DNA of 38,162 nt, from positions 1-38,162 of the forward strand of contig NZ_JACIIV010000031.1 of NCBI RefSeq assembly GCF_014205635.1. The letters are read 5' to 3'. Both the position numbers and the translations under genes were made by a program. How positions within the stretch are numbered: position 1 is the first letter of the stretch; every line of letters starts with the position of its first letter. The DNA is from Polymorphobacter multimanifer (GTDB lineage: Bacteria > Pseudomonadota > Alphaproteobacteria > Sphingomonadales > Sphingomonadaceae). The notes beneath the pieces were generated by a model. It made no database searches, was not told the DNA's origin, and saw only the letters and a list, made by a program, of their open reading frames with translations. Below are positions 9,648 to 18,287 of the stretch, piece after piece.

Positions 9648-12536
9648 TCAGAGCCGGAAGCGCGCACCGAACAGGAAGGTGCGGCCGAAATGATTGCTCT
9701 CGTAATTGCGTTGCGTATCCTCGTCGGTGAAGCGGAAACGGTAATTGTCGGTGAGGTTCACGCCTTCCAGCGACAGCTCGACATGCTCGTTGATCTTGTA
9801 GCGGATCGAGGCATCGAGGTTGAACGTCGAGCCATAGCCTTCGAAGATGTTTCCGGTGGCGCTGTTGGCGTCGTTGAACTCGCTCCGATACGCTCCGGAG
9901 GCGCGCGCCGAGAAGCGACCATCGTCATAGTAGAGCGTGGCGTTGAACGAGGACTTCGAGAGCCCGAACAATGTCGAGGCACGGATCGAATTCACCAGCG
10001 GTCCGAAGGCGCCGGTGGGCGTGTTGGCGACCACGACCGGACCCGACACATTATAATTGGCGCTCGAATCGACGAATGTCACGTTGGCGATGCCGCCAAA
10101 GTTGGAAAGCGCACCGGGCAGGAAGCGGAACGGCGCCTGCACGGCAATCTCGATGCCCTTCAGATTGGCGCCCGTGCCGTTGATGACCGAATTGATCGTC
10201 CACAATTGGCCCTCGGGATTGACCGCGGCGGGCGATGACGGCGGAATGATCGAAGTCGGCAGGCCGGTGGATGCAAAAGTGTCCTGCCGGCTGTCGGACA
10301 CCGGGAAGCTGGAGACATCCTTCTTGAAGATCGCCACCGAGAAGATCGATTCGGGCGCGAAATACCATTCGACCGCTGCATCATAGCTGTTGGCACGGAA
10401 GGGTTGCAGGAAGGGATTGCCGTTGGTGATGCGGAAGTTGAACCCGTCGACCGTGCCGCCCGGCGTGAGGTTGCCGAGGGCCGGGCGGGTGATGACCTTG
10501 GCGGCGGCGAAGCGGATGATCACCTCGTCCGTCGGGAAGAGGGCGATGTTGAGCGACGGCAACCAGTCATCATAGTTGCGCTTCACCGTTGCCGTAGCGC
10601 CGCTTACCAGCCCGGTGGAGGACTGATCGGTGCGGACATAGCGGATGCCGCCGTTCGCAGCATAGCGCAGGCCGAAGATTTCACCCTTGCTGCCAAGCTC
10701 GGCATAGCCGCCCTTGACCGTTTCGGTCACGCCGCGGGTGTTGCTGGCATCGATTGCCGCGGTGCGCTCGTAGAGCTTGGTGAAGTCCGTGCCGGCAGCC
10801 AGATCGGGAACGACCCATGTCGTCGTCGTGCCATCGGGCTGGCCGGCATTGCCGAGGTTGACCGTCTCCGACAGGGCGGAGGTGCCGGGAAAGCCATAGA
10901 CCGCAGTCGGACCGAAGGCCGAACTCGGCGAACAGGCGAGCGTGCCGAAGATCCGGTCGACCCCGCCATTGCCGCAGACCACGGTGTCGCGGGAAAAGCC
11001 TTCGGTATCGAAACTGAAGCGGCGATACAGCGCGCCGGTCTTGAGCGTCAGCCCCTCGGTCACATCCCATTCCGTCCGCAATTGTGCCGTGCGGAAACTG
11101 TTGATGGTGGCGGAAGGACGATCGCGGATTTCGGACAGCTGGAAATTGGCCGGGTTGGCCACATCGGTGCCGAAGGTCAGCCGCGGCCGCTGCATGTCGG
11201 TGTAATCATATTGGTAGCCCTGCGCGTCGCGATCATCATAGACCAGCGTGGTCTCCACTGGGATCGCGGCATTGGAACGCGATACCCCGCCCATCAGCGT
11301 GAAGCGGAAACGATCGGTGACATCCTGATCCCAGCTGCCGCCGACCTGGTAGAATTCGGTCTGCGACTGGCGGAAATAATTCTCGGTGCGCACCGGCACA
11401 TCGTTGAAGGTGCCGGAGATGAGGTTGTTGTTGCCATCGCTCTTGTAGTTGCTGACATCGATCGGACGTTCGAGCGTCCGGAACAGGACTTCCGCCCATT
11501 TCTCGGTCCGATCCTCGCGGAAGCGCGAGTAGAGCGTGTCGATGGAAATCTTCGTCGAATCGGAGGGTGCCCATTGCACGCTGCCCGTCAGGCCCAGGCG
11601 TTCCCGGTCGTTCTCGATGATGCCGTAGCGGGGGATGCGCGGATGGAAGGCCAGCGCCACTTCATCACAAGCCGCACTCGGGCTGTAGATGCCGCCGGCG
11701 TTCGGCCGGGGAGCACCGGCGGCGGTGCCGGTGGAGGTGAAGCACGGGGTGCCGTTCACCGAGTCGAAGCGGGATTGCGCCCAGCGTACGCTGTTGTTGC
11801 CGAGCTGGTCGATCTCCGTCCGCGAATAGGCCGCCGAAATGGAAGCGCCGAACGTGCCTTCATCGTTGCGCCAGGAGATGAGCCCGGCAATCCGGGGACC
11901 GACATATTTGGAAAGGTCGTTGTAGGAGCCAACGACGCTGGCCACCGCATTGAAGCCGGCCTTGCCCGCCAGCGGATTGCCGGTGTTGAGATCGACCACA
12001 GCGCCGAGCGAGCCTTCGTCGAGCGAAGCCTCCGCAGTCTTGTGCACGACGATCGATGTGAAAAGTTCGGACGCGAAGACGTTGAAATCGAACGACCGGT
12101 CGCGGTTCGATGATGCCCCATCGGTGGCGGTGGCCACCGTCTCGAGGCCGTTGACCCGGACGCGGGTGAACTGGGCTCCAAGGCCGCGAACGGTGATGGC
12201 ACGGCCCTCGCCGGCATCGCGCTGAATGGTGATGCCCGGAATGCGCTGCAGCGATTCCGCCAGATTCTGGTCAGGGAATTTGGCGATGTCTTCGGCAACG
12301 ATGACATCGACGGCTGCTACGCTGTCCCGCTTGATGTTGAGTGCTGCCGTCAGCGACTGCCGGAAGCTGGTGACGATGATCTCGTCATCGCCGGCAACAT
12401 CGGCGGCGGCAGTGGCAGTGCCATCGGTGACCGGCGGCGCTGTCTGGGCAAAGGCCGAGCCGGCTGCGATGACCGTCGCCGAAGCACAGCCGAGCAGCCG
12501 GATGGCGATACGCGTTCCAGTGGTGGTCTTGATCAT
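9648..12536 (-). CDS. TonB-dependent receptor of the pectin locus
   Basis: Outer-membrane active transporter, 962 aa, in the size range of sphingomonad/Caulobacter oligosaccharide receptors. A signal peptide of about 31 residues ends at GSAFA-QTAPP. A TonB box-like DDEIIVTSF follows. The plug (residues about 60-220) contains KFPDQNLAESLQRIPGITI and GEGRAITVRGLGAQFTRVRV. The remainder is a beta-barrel ending in an aromatic-rich terminal strand (FGRTFLFGARFRL). The ATG at 12536 has a GGGGAG site. An operator copy lies 33 bp upstream. It heads the receptor-GH43-esterase operon, divergent from pectate lyase. Oligogalacturonide or branched pectin fragments are the likely cargo (inference from context). 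Confidence 0.92.
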   Translation of the reverse strand: MIKTTTGTRIAIRLLGCASATVIAAGSAFAQTAPPVTDGTATAAADVAGDDEIIVTSFRQSLTAALNIKRDSVAAVDVIVAEDIAKFPDQNLAESLQRIPGITIQRDAGEGRAITVRGLGAQFTRVRVNGLETVATATDGASSNRDRSFDFNVFASELFTSIVVHKTAEASLDEGSLGAVVDLNTGNPLAGKAGFNAVASVVGSYNDLSKYVGPRIAGLISWRNDEGTFGASISAAYSRTEIDQLGNNSVRWAQSRFDSVNGTPCFTSTGTAAGAPRPNAGGIYSPSAACDEVALAFHPRIPRYGIIENDRERLGLTGSVQWAPSDSTKISIDTLYSRFREDRTEKWAEVLFRTLERPIDVSNYKSDGNNNLISGTFNDVPVRTENYFRQSQTEFYQVGGSWDQDVTDRFRFTLMGGVSRSNAAIPVETTLVYDDRDAQGYQYDYTDMQRPRLTFGTDVANPANFQLSEIRDRPSATINSFRTAQLRTEWDVTEGLTLKTGALYRRFSFDTEGFSRDTVVCGNGGVDRIFGTLACSPSSAFGPTAVYGFPGTSALSETVNLGNAGQPDGTTTTWVVPDLAAGTDFTKLYERTAAIDASNTRGVTETVKGGYAELGSKGEIFGLRYAANGGIRYVRTDQSSTGLVSGATATVKRNYDDWLPSLNIALFPTDEVIIRFAAAKVITRPALGNLTPGGTVDGFNFRITNGNPFLQPFRANSYDAAVEWYFAPESIFSVAIFKKDVSSFPVSDSRQDTFASTGLPTSIIPPSSPAAVNPEGQLWTINSVINGTGANLKGIEIAVQAPFRFLPGALSNFGGIANVTFVDSSANYNVSGPVVVANTPTGAFGPLVNSIRASTLFGLSKSSFNATLYYDDGRFSARASGAYRSEFNDANSATGNIFEGYGSTFNLDASIRYKINEHVELSLEGVNLTDNYRFRFTDEDTQRNYESNHFGRTFLFGARFRL

Positions 12537-12569
12537 CTTTCGCTCCCCAGATTGGCGGCCGCGATCGCT

Positions 12570-12583
12570 TGACACCGGTTACC
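12570..12583. promoter_or_regulatory. Operator-like site, copy 1 (TonB receptor promoter)
   Basis: TGACACCGGTTACC, a near-palindrome centred on ACCGGT, 33 bp upstream of the TonB receptor start. Three other copies stand in front of the locus genes, so it is proposed as the binding site of the LacI-family regulator encoded at 19193-20236. The position close to the gene fits a repressor site. Confidence 0.7.
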
Positions 12584-12709
12584 AAGTGTTGCGATCATTC
12601 ATGACTTCGTTCCGGCGTTCCGTTCTGGAAAATCGGCTTTCCGCTGTGCGGATGCCATTCCCTCCCCGTCCCGCCACATTTTTTGTGGTCTGCACCGGAT
12701 TTGCTGGTA

Positions 12710-12723
12710 AGTAACCGGTGTCA
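12710..12723. promoter_or_regulatory. Operator-like site, copy 2 (pectate lyase promoter)
   Basis: AGTAACCGGTGTCA, the reverse complement of the copy 1 sequence except for the outermost base, 56 bp upstream of the pectate lyase ATG. The divergent 243-bp region between the receptor and the lyase therefore has one site per direction. Confidence 0.7.
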
Positions 12724-12779
12724 TCTGCGACATTGTCCATTACAAATGGCCTTGTCAAGACGGAGGCGGGGAGAGCGAT

Positions 12780-14141
12780 ATGAGTACACAGGCCCTTTTT
12801 GCGGCTATTGTTGCAACACTGTCACTATGTGGCGCCAGCACGGCTCTGGCTGCCGCGCCGGCGGCTCCGCCGCCGGCAGGTGGCACGTCCACCCTCGGCG
12901 GCGCCGGCGGCCGGATCATCCGCGTGACGACGTTGGCTGCAGAGGGGCCGGGCTCTTTCCGTGCCGCCGTCGAGGCCAAAGGCAAGCGCGTCGTGGTCTT
13001 CGAGGTCGGCGGTGTAATCGACCTCGGTCGAACGAGCCTCGTCATTGCCGAACCCTATCTCACCATCGCCGGGCAGACCGCACCCTCGCCGGGGATCACC
13101 ATCATCCGCGGCGGCATCGACCTGAAGGCGCACGACGTCGTCATGCGCCACATCCGCATTCGCACCGGCCGCGACGACCAGCCGCCGCTCTCGGGCTGGG
13201 AGGCCGATGCCTTTTCGGGCGTGGCTGCGCATGACGTGATCGTGGACCATTGCACCTTCAGCTGGGGCGTCGACGAGAACATGTCCGCCTCGGGCCCGCG
13301 ATTTGCTGGAGGCGATACCGTGGAGGCATGGCGGCAGAACACCAGCCGCAACTTCACCTTCTCCTACAATCTTGCCGCCGAAGGCCTGGCCAATGCCAGC
13401 CACCCCAAGGGCGAGCATTCCAAGGGCTCGCTGATCCATGACAATGCCACCGGCATCGTCTTCTGGCGCAACATCTGGGCGCACAATGTCGAGCGCTCAC
13501 CGCTGCTCAAGGGCGGCGCCCAGGCGGTGATGGTCAACAATCTGATCTACGACCCCGGCAAGCGCGCCGTGCACTATAATCTGATGGCGCTCGAATGGGC
13601 GGGGCAGCCCTATGTCGAGGGCCGGCTGACCGCGATCGGCAATGTGATGCGCGGCGGTCCCTCGACCGATGCCGGCCTTCCCTTCCTGATGCTCGGCGGC
13701 GATGGCGACCTGCGCTATTTCGGCAAGGACAATCTGGTGGTCGACAAATTCGGCGCGCCGCTGCCGATGTTCGGCCGCTACGGCGAGACCCGCGCGAAGC
13801 TGATCGAGGCCGATGCCCCCGATGCGCTGCCCGCCTGGGCGCAGATCATGCCCACCGTCGATGTCGAGACGCATGTGCTCGCCAATGCCGGCGCCCGTCC
13901 CTGGGACCGTGATGCCGACGACATCCGCGTGCTGTTCTTCATTGCCGAAGGGCGCGGCGAAATTCTCGACGATGAGAAGCAGGTCGGCGGTTACCCGCAG
14001 CAGAAGCAGACGCGAGCGCCGTTCGTGGACGCCGACTGGAACCTGCAGACGATGGAGCCGAAGTCCGGCATCTATCCCGGCCAGAAGGGTCCGCTGCCTC
14101 AGGAGCGCCTGTCGGAACGCGACGCGGCGATGCGGCGGTGA
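12780..14141 (+). CDS. Secreted pectate lyase (right-handed beta-helix, PL1-like)
   Basis: Exported lyase of 453 aa that cleaves polygalacturonate by beta-elimination and yields 4,5-unsaturated oligogalacturonides. A signal peptide covers residues 1-25 (LCGASTALA-AA). The mature part starts with GGRIIRVTTLAAEGPGSF and then shows beta-helix rungs: FEVGGVIDLG, LTIAGQTAPSPGITI, VVMRHIRIRTG and VDHCTFSWGVDENMS, a pattern typical of PL1-related pectate lyases with Ca-binding Asp/Glu. The ATG has a GGAGGCGGGGAG leader. The 3' end overlaps the cupin start (GTGA). It is divergent from the TonB receptor and controlled by its own operator copy. Confidence 0.9.
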   Translation: MSTQALFAAIVATLSLCGASTALAAAPAAPPPAGGTSTLGGAGGRIIRVTTLAAEGPGSFRAAVEAKGKRVVVFEVGGVIDLGRTSLVIAEPYLTIAGQTAPSPGITIIRGGIDLKAHDVVMRHIRIRTGRDDQPPLSGWEADAFSGVAAHDVIVDHCTFSWGVDENMSASGPRFAGGDTVEAWRQNTSRNFTFSYNLAAEGLANASHPKGEHSKGSLIHDNATGIVFWRNIWAHNVERSPLLKGGAQAVMVNNLIYDPGKRAVHYNLMALEWAGQPYVEGRLTAIGNVMRGGPSTDAGLPFLMLGGDGDLRYFGKDNLVVDKFGAPLPMFGRYGETRAKLIEADAPDALPAWAQIMPTVDVETHVLANAGARPWDRDADDIRVLFFIAEGRGEILDDEKQVGGYPQQKQTRAPFVDADWNLQTMEPKSGIYPGQKGPLPQERLSERDAAMRR

Positions 14142-14515
14142 TCCTCGCGCTGCTATCCTTCCTGGCCGCGCCGATGGTCATCGTCGATGAGCGCGAGACG
14201 ATGGTGCGCGAGGCGCCGCCGCACGGCGGTGCCGGCATGAGCACCGCCTGGCGCATCAGCGACAGCGCGCCCGGCCGAACGATGGAGTTTCGCAAGCGCG
14301 CCCTCGACAACGGTGCTTCGATCGGGCTGCACGTGCTGGGGCACGACGAGGTCTATTATGTCGTGTCGGGCCAGGGCGATGTGACATCGGACGGCTCGAC
14401 CAGCCGCATCGGCCCCGGCATGGCGGCCTATCTCTATGCCGGCGCCGATGTGGGAATCGCGCAAAAGGGCGGTGAGCCGCTCGTGCTGATCATTGCCTAT
14501 CCGGTGGTGAAATGA
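14138..14515 (+). CDS. Small exported cupin
   Basis: A 125-aa single-domain cupin with a GTG start overlapping the pectate lyase stop by 4 nt, so it is translationally coupled. The first ~12 residues (ILALLSFLAAP) are hydrophobic and probably an export signal. Cupin motif 1 is SIGLHVLGHDEVYYVVSGQG with two His and Glu. Motif 2 (SRIGPGMAAYLYAGADVGI) lacks the usual His. KdgF, a cupin that linearises 4,5-unsaturated galacturonate, is often encoded in pectin loci, and this protein may do a similar job in the periplasm. That is inference; a general sugar-binding cupin is equally possible. The 3' end overlaps the convergent GFA gene by 26 nt. Confidence 0.8.
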   Translation: MILALLSFLAAPMVIVDERETMVREAPPHGGAGMSTAWRISDSAPGRTMEFRKRALDNGASIGLHVLGHDEVYYVVSGQGDVTSDGSTSRIGPGMAAYLYAGADVGIAQKGGEPLVLIIAYPVVK

Positions 14516-14909
14516 TCTCAGGCGGGCGGACATAGGTGAAGTCGCCCGTCCCCGGCCAGCCCCGGCCATCGGGATAGCGCAATTCGATGCCGACAAGGTC
14601 GTCCTCAGCGGCAAGGCGCATGTTGACGCCCATCATCGTGTCGCCGAATCGTGCAATGGCGCCTTCGGTGAGCGCGAAATGCGTCGTGGCGCCACAGGTG
14701 GGACAGAAGTGGATGCAGGCGCCTGGATCGGGCTTGTCGCTGCGGGAATAGCCGGTCGTGGCTCCGGTCACGCTGACTTCAGACGGGTGGTAATAGGCCC
14801 AATAGGCGCCGGTGCCGCTGCAAAGCCTGCAATTGCAGGCGTGGATGAAATCGGGCGCCTTGGCGGCTTCGATGTGGATGGCGCCGCAAAGGCAAGTGAG
14901 GTTGATCAT
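14490..14909 (-). CDS. GFA-family (Gfa/CENP-V fold) zinc protein
   Basis: A 139-aa protein of the glutathione-dependent formaldehyde-activating (GFA) family. Zinc ligands are visible as CLCG near residue 6-9, HACNCRLC near 24-31 and FCPTCGA near 68-74. Only the founding member has a measured formaldehyde-glutathione activity, and most members are uncharacterised, so no reaction is assigned. It is the last gene of the minus-strand kdu operon, 42 bp after the carboxylesterase gene, and it converges on the cupin gene with a 26-nt overlap. Confidence 0.85.
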   Translation of the reverse strand: MINLTCLCGAIHIEAAKAPDFIHACNCRLCSGTGAYWAYYHPSEVSVTGATTGYSRSDKPDPGACIHFCPTCGATTHFALTEGAIARFGDTMMGVNMRLAAEDDLVGIELRYPDGRGWPGTGDFTYVRPPEIISPPDRQ

Positions 14910-14951
14910 GTGCGCCGCCTATCATGGCAAGCGCATGCGCGTCTGCTCCGG

Positions 14952-16466
14952 TCAGGTGCCCTGCTGGACATAGGGCACCCGCGCGAACAGTTCGCGCTGC
15001 CAATGGCGCGGATCGTTTTCAACGCGGGACCGGGTATCGAAGACCATCGTCGTGCGCGGTCCGGTGCGGTATTGCGGCCATGGCAATGTGCCGGAGCGCG
15101 CAAAGGCGGTGAAGGCCGTCATCATGGCAGCGCTGACAGTGCGGGCGGCGGGGCTGTTGCCGCTTGGAGCGCCGGGATCGGCGGTGGTCCCGAAGGCGAG
15201 CGGAATGTCCATGGTGTGCATGGCGCCTGCCTCCAGACGCGCCGGATCGGCGAAATCGAGCTGGTATACCCAGGTCGGAGCAGCGGCGGCGGCTCTTGCC
15301 TCGGCCTCCTCGATCTGGCCGCGCCAGCTGCGACCGGCGGTCACCGCATCCCACAGCACCGCGCGCGGCGACCAGTCGGGATGGCGCGCGCGATATTGCG
15401 CCACCACCCATTCCGGGCTGATGTCGACACGAAGCTCGGGCGCCATCACCGCCGGCAGATTGTCCCAGCTCAGCCTGGCCAGCTTGGGCGAGCCGGGCGG
15501 CAGGAACGCCCGCGCTTCCGCCAGCGTGTTGCCGAGCAGCATCGGAATGGCGTTCGATTGCGGGTTGGCATCGGGCCAGAACGGATGGCGCGTCAGGCTG
15601 CGCATATCGAGAACCGGGCCGAAATAGACCGACCCGCCGAGCACCGGGTCGGTCGCCGCGAGCGCTTCGACGAGCGACTCGGCCGGCGCTGTCAGTGGAT
15701 CACGCCCCAGCCGCTCCAGAAACGCCCGCGCCCGCGCAGTGGCGTTGAGCGGGCCGGATGCCGTCACCTGCTGACCGCTCATGGTGATCGCGCGGTGGAA
15801 AAGCGTTGTGGCGGCCGGCATCCCCATCAGTGTCGCGATCTTGGCGCCGCCGCCGGACTGGCCGAACACCGTCACATTGGCCGAATCTCCGCCGAATGCG
15901 GCGATATTGGCCCGCACCCATTGCAGCGCCAGGACGAGATCGAGCTGGCCGGCATTGCCGCTGTCGGGAAACCGCGGGTCCAGCCGGGCGAGATACAGAT
16001 AGCCGAACGCATTGAGGCGATGGTTGACGGTGACGACGACCACATCGCCATGCGCTGCCAGAGCAGCACCCTCGTTGAGCGGGTCGGTGCTGCTGCCGTT
16101 CGAATAGGCGCCACCATGAATATAGAGCATCACCGGCCGGCGTGCAGCATCGGCTCCCGGCGTCCAGATGTTGAGGAACAGGCAATCCTCGCTCTGGTCG
16201 GGGTGTTGGCGGCTGGCTTGCGGAGCGACGGGGCCAAAGGCCATCGCCTCGATCCGCTGATTGGGCAGCGCTTCGGGGACCGGTGGCCGGAATCGCGCCG
16301 CACGGCCATAGCGGATGCCGCGGAAAACGGCGATTCCGCCTTCGCGACTGCCAAGGAAGCGGCCGGCGGCGGTCGCGACGGCCGCTTCGCGTGCCCGCAC
16401 GGGCGTCGCCAGCAGTGCCGCTGCGCCGAGCACCGCCCGGCGCGACACGCCGTCAGCGACGGACAT
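14952..16466 (-). CDS. Exported type-B carboxylesterase
   Basis: A 504-aa alpha/beta-hydrolase. SRRAVLGAAALLATPVRA is a twin-arginine-like signal. Type-B signatures are FRGIRYG near residue 45, EDCLFLNIWTP and LYIHGGAYSNGSS (oxyanion hole). The nucleophile motif is VFGQSGGGAKI with Ser204; most family members have GESAGG, so the Glu and Ala positions are changed. The open frame continues upstream through kdgK in another frame, but the ATG at 16466 gives the signal peptide and overlaps the kdgK end by 14 nt. Position in the kduI-kduD-kdgK operon suggests removal of methyl or acetyl groups from pectin pieces (inference). Confidence 0.87.
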   Translation of the reverse strand: MSVADGVSRRAVLGAAALLATPVRAREAAVATAAGRFLGSREGGIAVFRGIRYGRAARFRPPVPEALPNQRIEAMAFGPVAPQASRQHPDQSEDCLFLNIWTPGADAARRPVMLYIHGGAYSNGSSTDPLNEGAALAAHGDVVVVTVNHRLNAFGYLYLARLDPRFPDSGNAGQLDLVLALQWVRANIAAFGGDSANVTVFGQSGGGAKIATLMGMPAATTLFHRAITMSGQQVTASGPLNATARARAFLERLGRDPLTAPAESLVEALAATDPVLGGSVYFGPVLDMRSLTRHPFWPDANPQSNAIPMLLGNTLAEARAFLPPGSPKLARLSWDNLPAVMAPELRVDISPEWVVAQYRARHPDWSPRAVLWDAVTAGRSWRGQIEEAEARAAAAAPTWVYQLDFADPARLEAGAMHTMDIPLAFGTTADPGAPSGNSPAARTVSAAMMTAFTAFARSGTLPWPQYRTGPRTTMVFDTRSRVENDPRHWQRELFARVPYVQQGT

Positions 16467-17523
16467 CGAGTCCGCCGGCGAGAAAGGCGTCGATATCCCC
16501 CTGGCCGAACAGGCTGGCATCACCCGGAAGCGAATGCTTGAGGCAGGCCAGCGCCAGCCCGATTCGCGCGGCATGGCCGATGTCGCGCCCGTCGCCAGCG
16601 CCTTGCGACAGGCCGTGGAGCACGCCGGCCGCAAAGGCATCACCGGCACCGATGCGATCGACGATGCCGGAAACCAGCACCTCGGGTGTCTGGACATGCG
16701 CATCGCGCGTGTCGATCCGCGCGGCGATGCGGTGGCGATCGGCGTCCTCGGTGTGGCGCGCGGTCGAGGCGATGAGTTGCAGCCGGGGAAAGGCTTCAAA
16801 TGCAGCGTCGGCCGCGGCCCGGCGGCGATCGGCACCGTCCCCGCCGAATTCGCGGCCCAGCAGCAGCGCCACATCCTGATGGTTGCCGAACAGGATGTCG
16901 GCATGGCCGACAAGACTTCCGAGAATGGCGCGGGGATCGCTGTCCCAAGCCTCCCACAGCCGCGCGCGGTAATTGCCGTCGAAAGAGACGGGCACGCCCA
17001 GCGCAGTAGCGGCTTGCGCCGCGGCAAGTGCTGCACGGGCAGCCACCGGGCCAAGCGCCGGCGTAATTCCCGAAAGATGCAGCCGCCCTGCGCCGGCAAG
17101 CAGCGCCGGCCAGTCAAAGGCATCGGCAGGTGCGGTCGCGAAACTGCTGTGCGCCCGGTCATAAACGATCTCGGAGGCGCGCAGCCCTGCACCCGGGCTG
17201 AGAAAATACAGCCCCATCCGCCCGTCACGCACGATGACCCGGCTTGTATCGACCCCATGCGAACGGACGGCAGCCAACGCCCCCTGGCCCAGCGCGTTCG
17301 ATGGCACCACGCTCACCATCGCCGCCCTGTGACCGAGCCGCGCCAGCCCGATGGCCACATTGGCCTCGGCACCTCCGACATGGAGATCGAGCGACGGTGT
17401 CTGCATCAGCAGCGTTCGGCCGGGTGCCGACAGGCGGATCAGCAGCTCGCCGAAGCAGACAATCGCGCCGTTCATCGCATTGGTCACCGCATTGGTCACC
17501 GCATTGGTCACCGCAATGGTCAC
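16453..17523 (-). CDS. kdgK: 2-keto-3-deoxygluconate kinase (PfkB family)
   Basis: Cytoplasmic ribokinase-type enzyme that phosphorylates KDG to KDPG with ATP. ICFGELLIRLSAPGR and HVGGAEANVAIGLARLG are the N-terminal family motifs. VDRIGAGDAFAAGVLHG is the PfkB signature 2 with the catalytic Asp. The GTG at 17523 overlaps the kduD stop (GTGA), but residues 1-16 come from a 12-bp tandem repeat. ATG 17475 (MNGAIVCFGE) is the start that matches family length, although it has no clear ribosome site. The order kduI-kduD-kdgK follows the pathway. The 3' end overlaps the carboxylesterase start by 14 nt. Confidence 0.9.
   Translation of the reverse strand: MTIAVTNAVTNAVTNAMNGAIVCFGELLIRLSAPGRTLLMQTPSLDLHVGGAEANVAIGLARLGHRAAMVSVVPSNALGQGALAAVRSHGVDTSRVIVRDGRMGLYFLSPGAGLRASEIVYDRAHSSFATAPADAFDWPALLAGAGRLHLSGITPALGPVAARAALAAAQAATALGVPVSFDGNYRARLWEAWDSDPRAILGSLVGHADILFGNHQDVALLLGREFGGDGADRRRAAADAAFEAFPRLQLIASTARHTEDADRHRIAARIDTRDAHVQTPEVLVSGIVDRIGAGDAFAAGVLHGLSQGAGDGRDIGHAARIGLALACLKHSLPGDASLFGQGDIDAFLAGGLDVRR
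17476..17523 (-). repeat. 12-bp tandem repeat at the kduD/kdgK junction (4 units)
   Basis: Read on the minus strand, the first unit is GTGACCATTGCG and it is followed by three identical units GTGACCAATGCG. Each unit carries GTGA, the same stop/start overlap that couples kduD to kdgK. The units are in frame and would encode VTNA repeats at the kinase N-terminus. Confidence 0.9.
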
Positions 17524-18287
17524 CGGGCCAGCCAGCCGCCATCGACAGCCAGGATATGGCCATCGACATAATCCGACGCCGATGCTGCAAGGAACACGGC
17601 GGCACCGCCGAGATCGGCCGCATCACCCCAACGCCCGGCCGGGATGCGCGACAGGATCGACGCATTGCGATCGGGATCGGCGCGCAGCGCATCGGTGTTG
17701 CTCGTGGCGATATAGCCCGGCGCAATGGCGTTGACGTTGACGCCTTTCGCCGCCCATTCGTTGGCAAGCAGCTTGGTCAGCCCGCCGACCCCGGACTTGG
17801 ATGCGGTATAGCTCGGCACCCGTATTCCGCCCTGGAAGGTGAGCATCGAGGCGATGTTGATGATCTTGCCGCGCCGCCCGTCCTTCGCATGCTGCGCGAT
17901 CATGTGCCGACCCGCCGCCTGCGCCAGGAAGAATACCGATTTCAGATTGGTATCAATCACTGCATCCCAATCGGCTTCGGAGAAGTCGACGCTGTCCGCC
18001 CGGCGGATGATGCCGGCATTGTTGACGAGGATATCGAGGCCGCCGAGGTGATCGAGCGTCTCGGCGATGATGCGCGGCACCGGCTCGATCGTCGACAGGT
18101 CGGCGGCGACGAGGACGCAGCGGCGCCCCAGCTTGCGAACCGCTTCGGCCGTGTCGGTCGCCGGCGTGCGGCCGACGGCGGCGATATCAGCCCCGGCGCC
18201 GGCGAGCGCCAGCGCGATTCCCTGGCCGATGCCGGTGTTGGCCCCGGTCACGATCGCGACACGGCCGCTGAGATCGAAAAGACTCAT
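17520..18287 (-). CDS. kduD: 2-deoxy-D-gluconate 3-dehydrogenase (KduD)
   Basis: Cytoplasmic short-chain dehydrogenase, 255 aa, that reduces 2,5-diketo-3-deoxygluconate to KDG with NAD(P)H. The Rossmann motif is [17 protein letters not shown] (residues 14-30). [20 protein letters not shown] matches KduD closely. The catalytic Ser-Tyr-Lys set is present ([10 protein letters not shown], then [12 protein letters not shown]). The C-terminal [11 protein letters not shown] is the family ending. Its start overlaps the kduI stop (ATGA) and its stop overlaps kdgK, so it is translationally coupled on both sides. Confidence 0.93.
   Translation of the reverse strand: MSLFDLSGRVAIVTGANTGIGQGIALALAGAGADIAAVGRTPATDTAEAVRKLGRRCVLVAADLSTIEPVPRIIAETLDHLGGLDILVNNAGIIRRADSVDFSEADWDAVIDTNLKSVFFLAQAAGRHMIAQHAKDGRRGKIINIASMLTFQGGIRVPSYTASKSGVGGLTKLLANEWAAKGVNVNAIAPGYIATSNTDALRADPDRNASILSRIPAGRWGDAADLGGAAVFLAASASDYVDGHILAVDGGWLAR

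Noticed and set aside
10404-12113. 569-codon plus-strand frame opposite the TonB receptor
   Set aside because: Composition is that of an antisense frame of a receptor gene; no motifs.
12680-12694. CCACA/TGTGG inverted repeat as a terminator
   Set aside because: The stem is only 5 bp, and it lies between divergent starts, where no terminator is needed.
14679-16541. 620-codon plus-strand frame opposite the carboxylesterase
   Set aside because: Antisense to a gene with catalytic motifs and a signal peptide.
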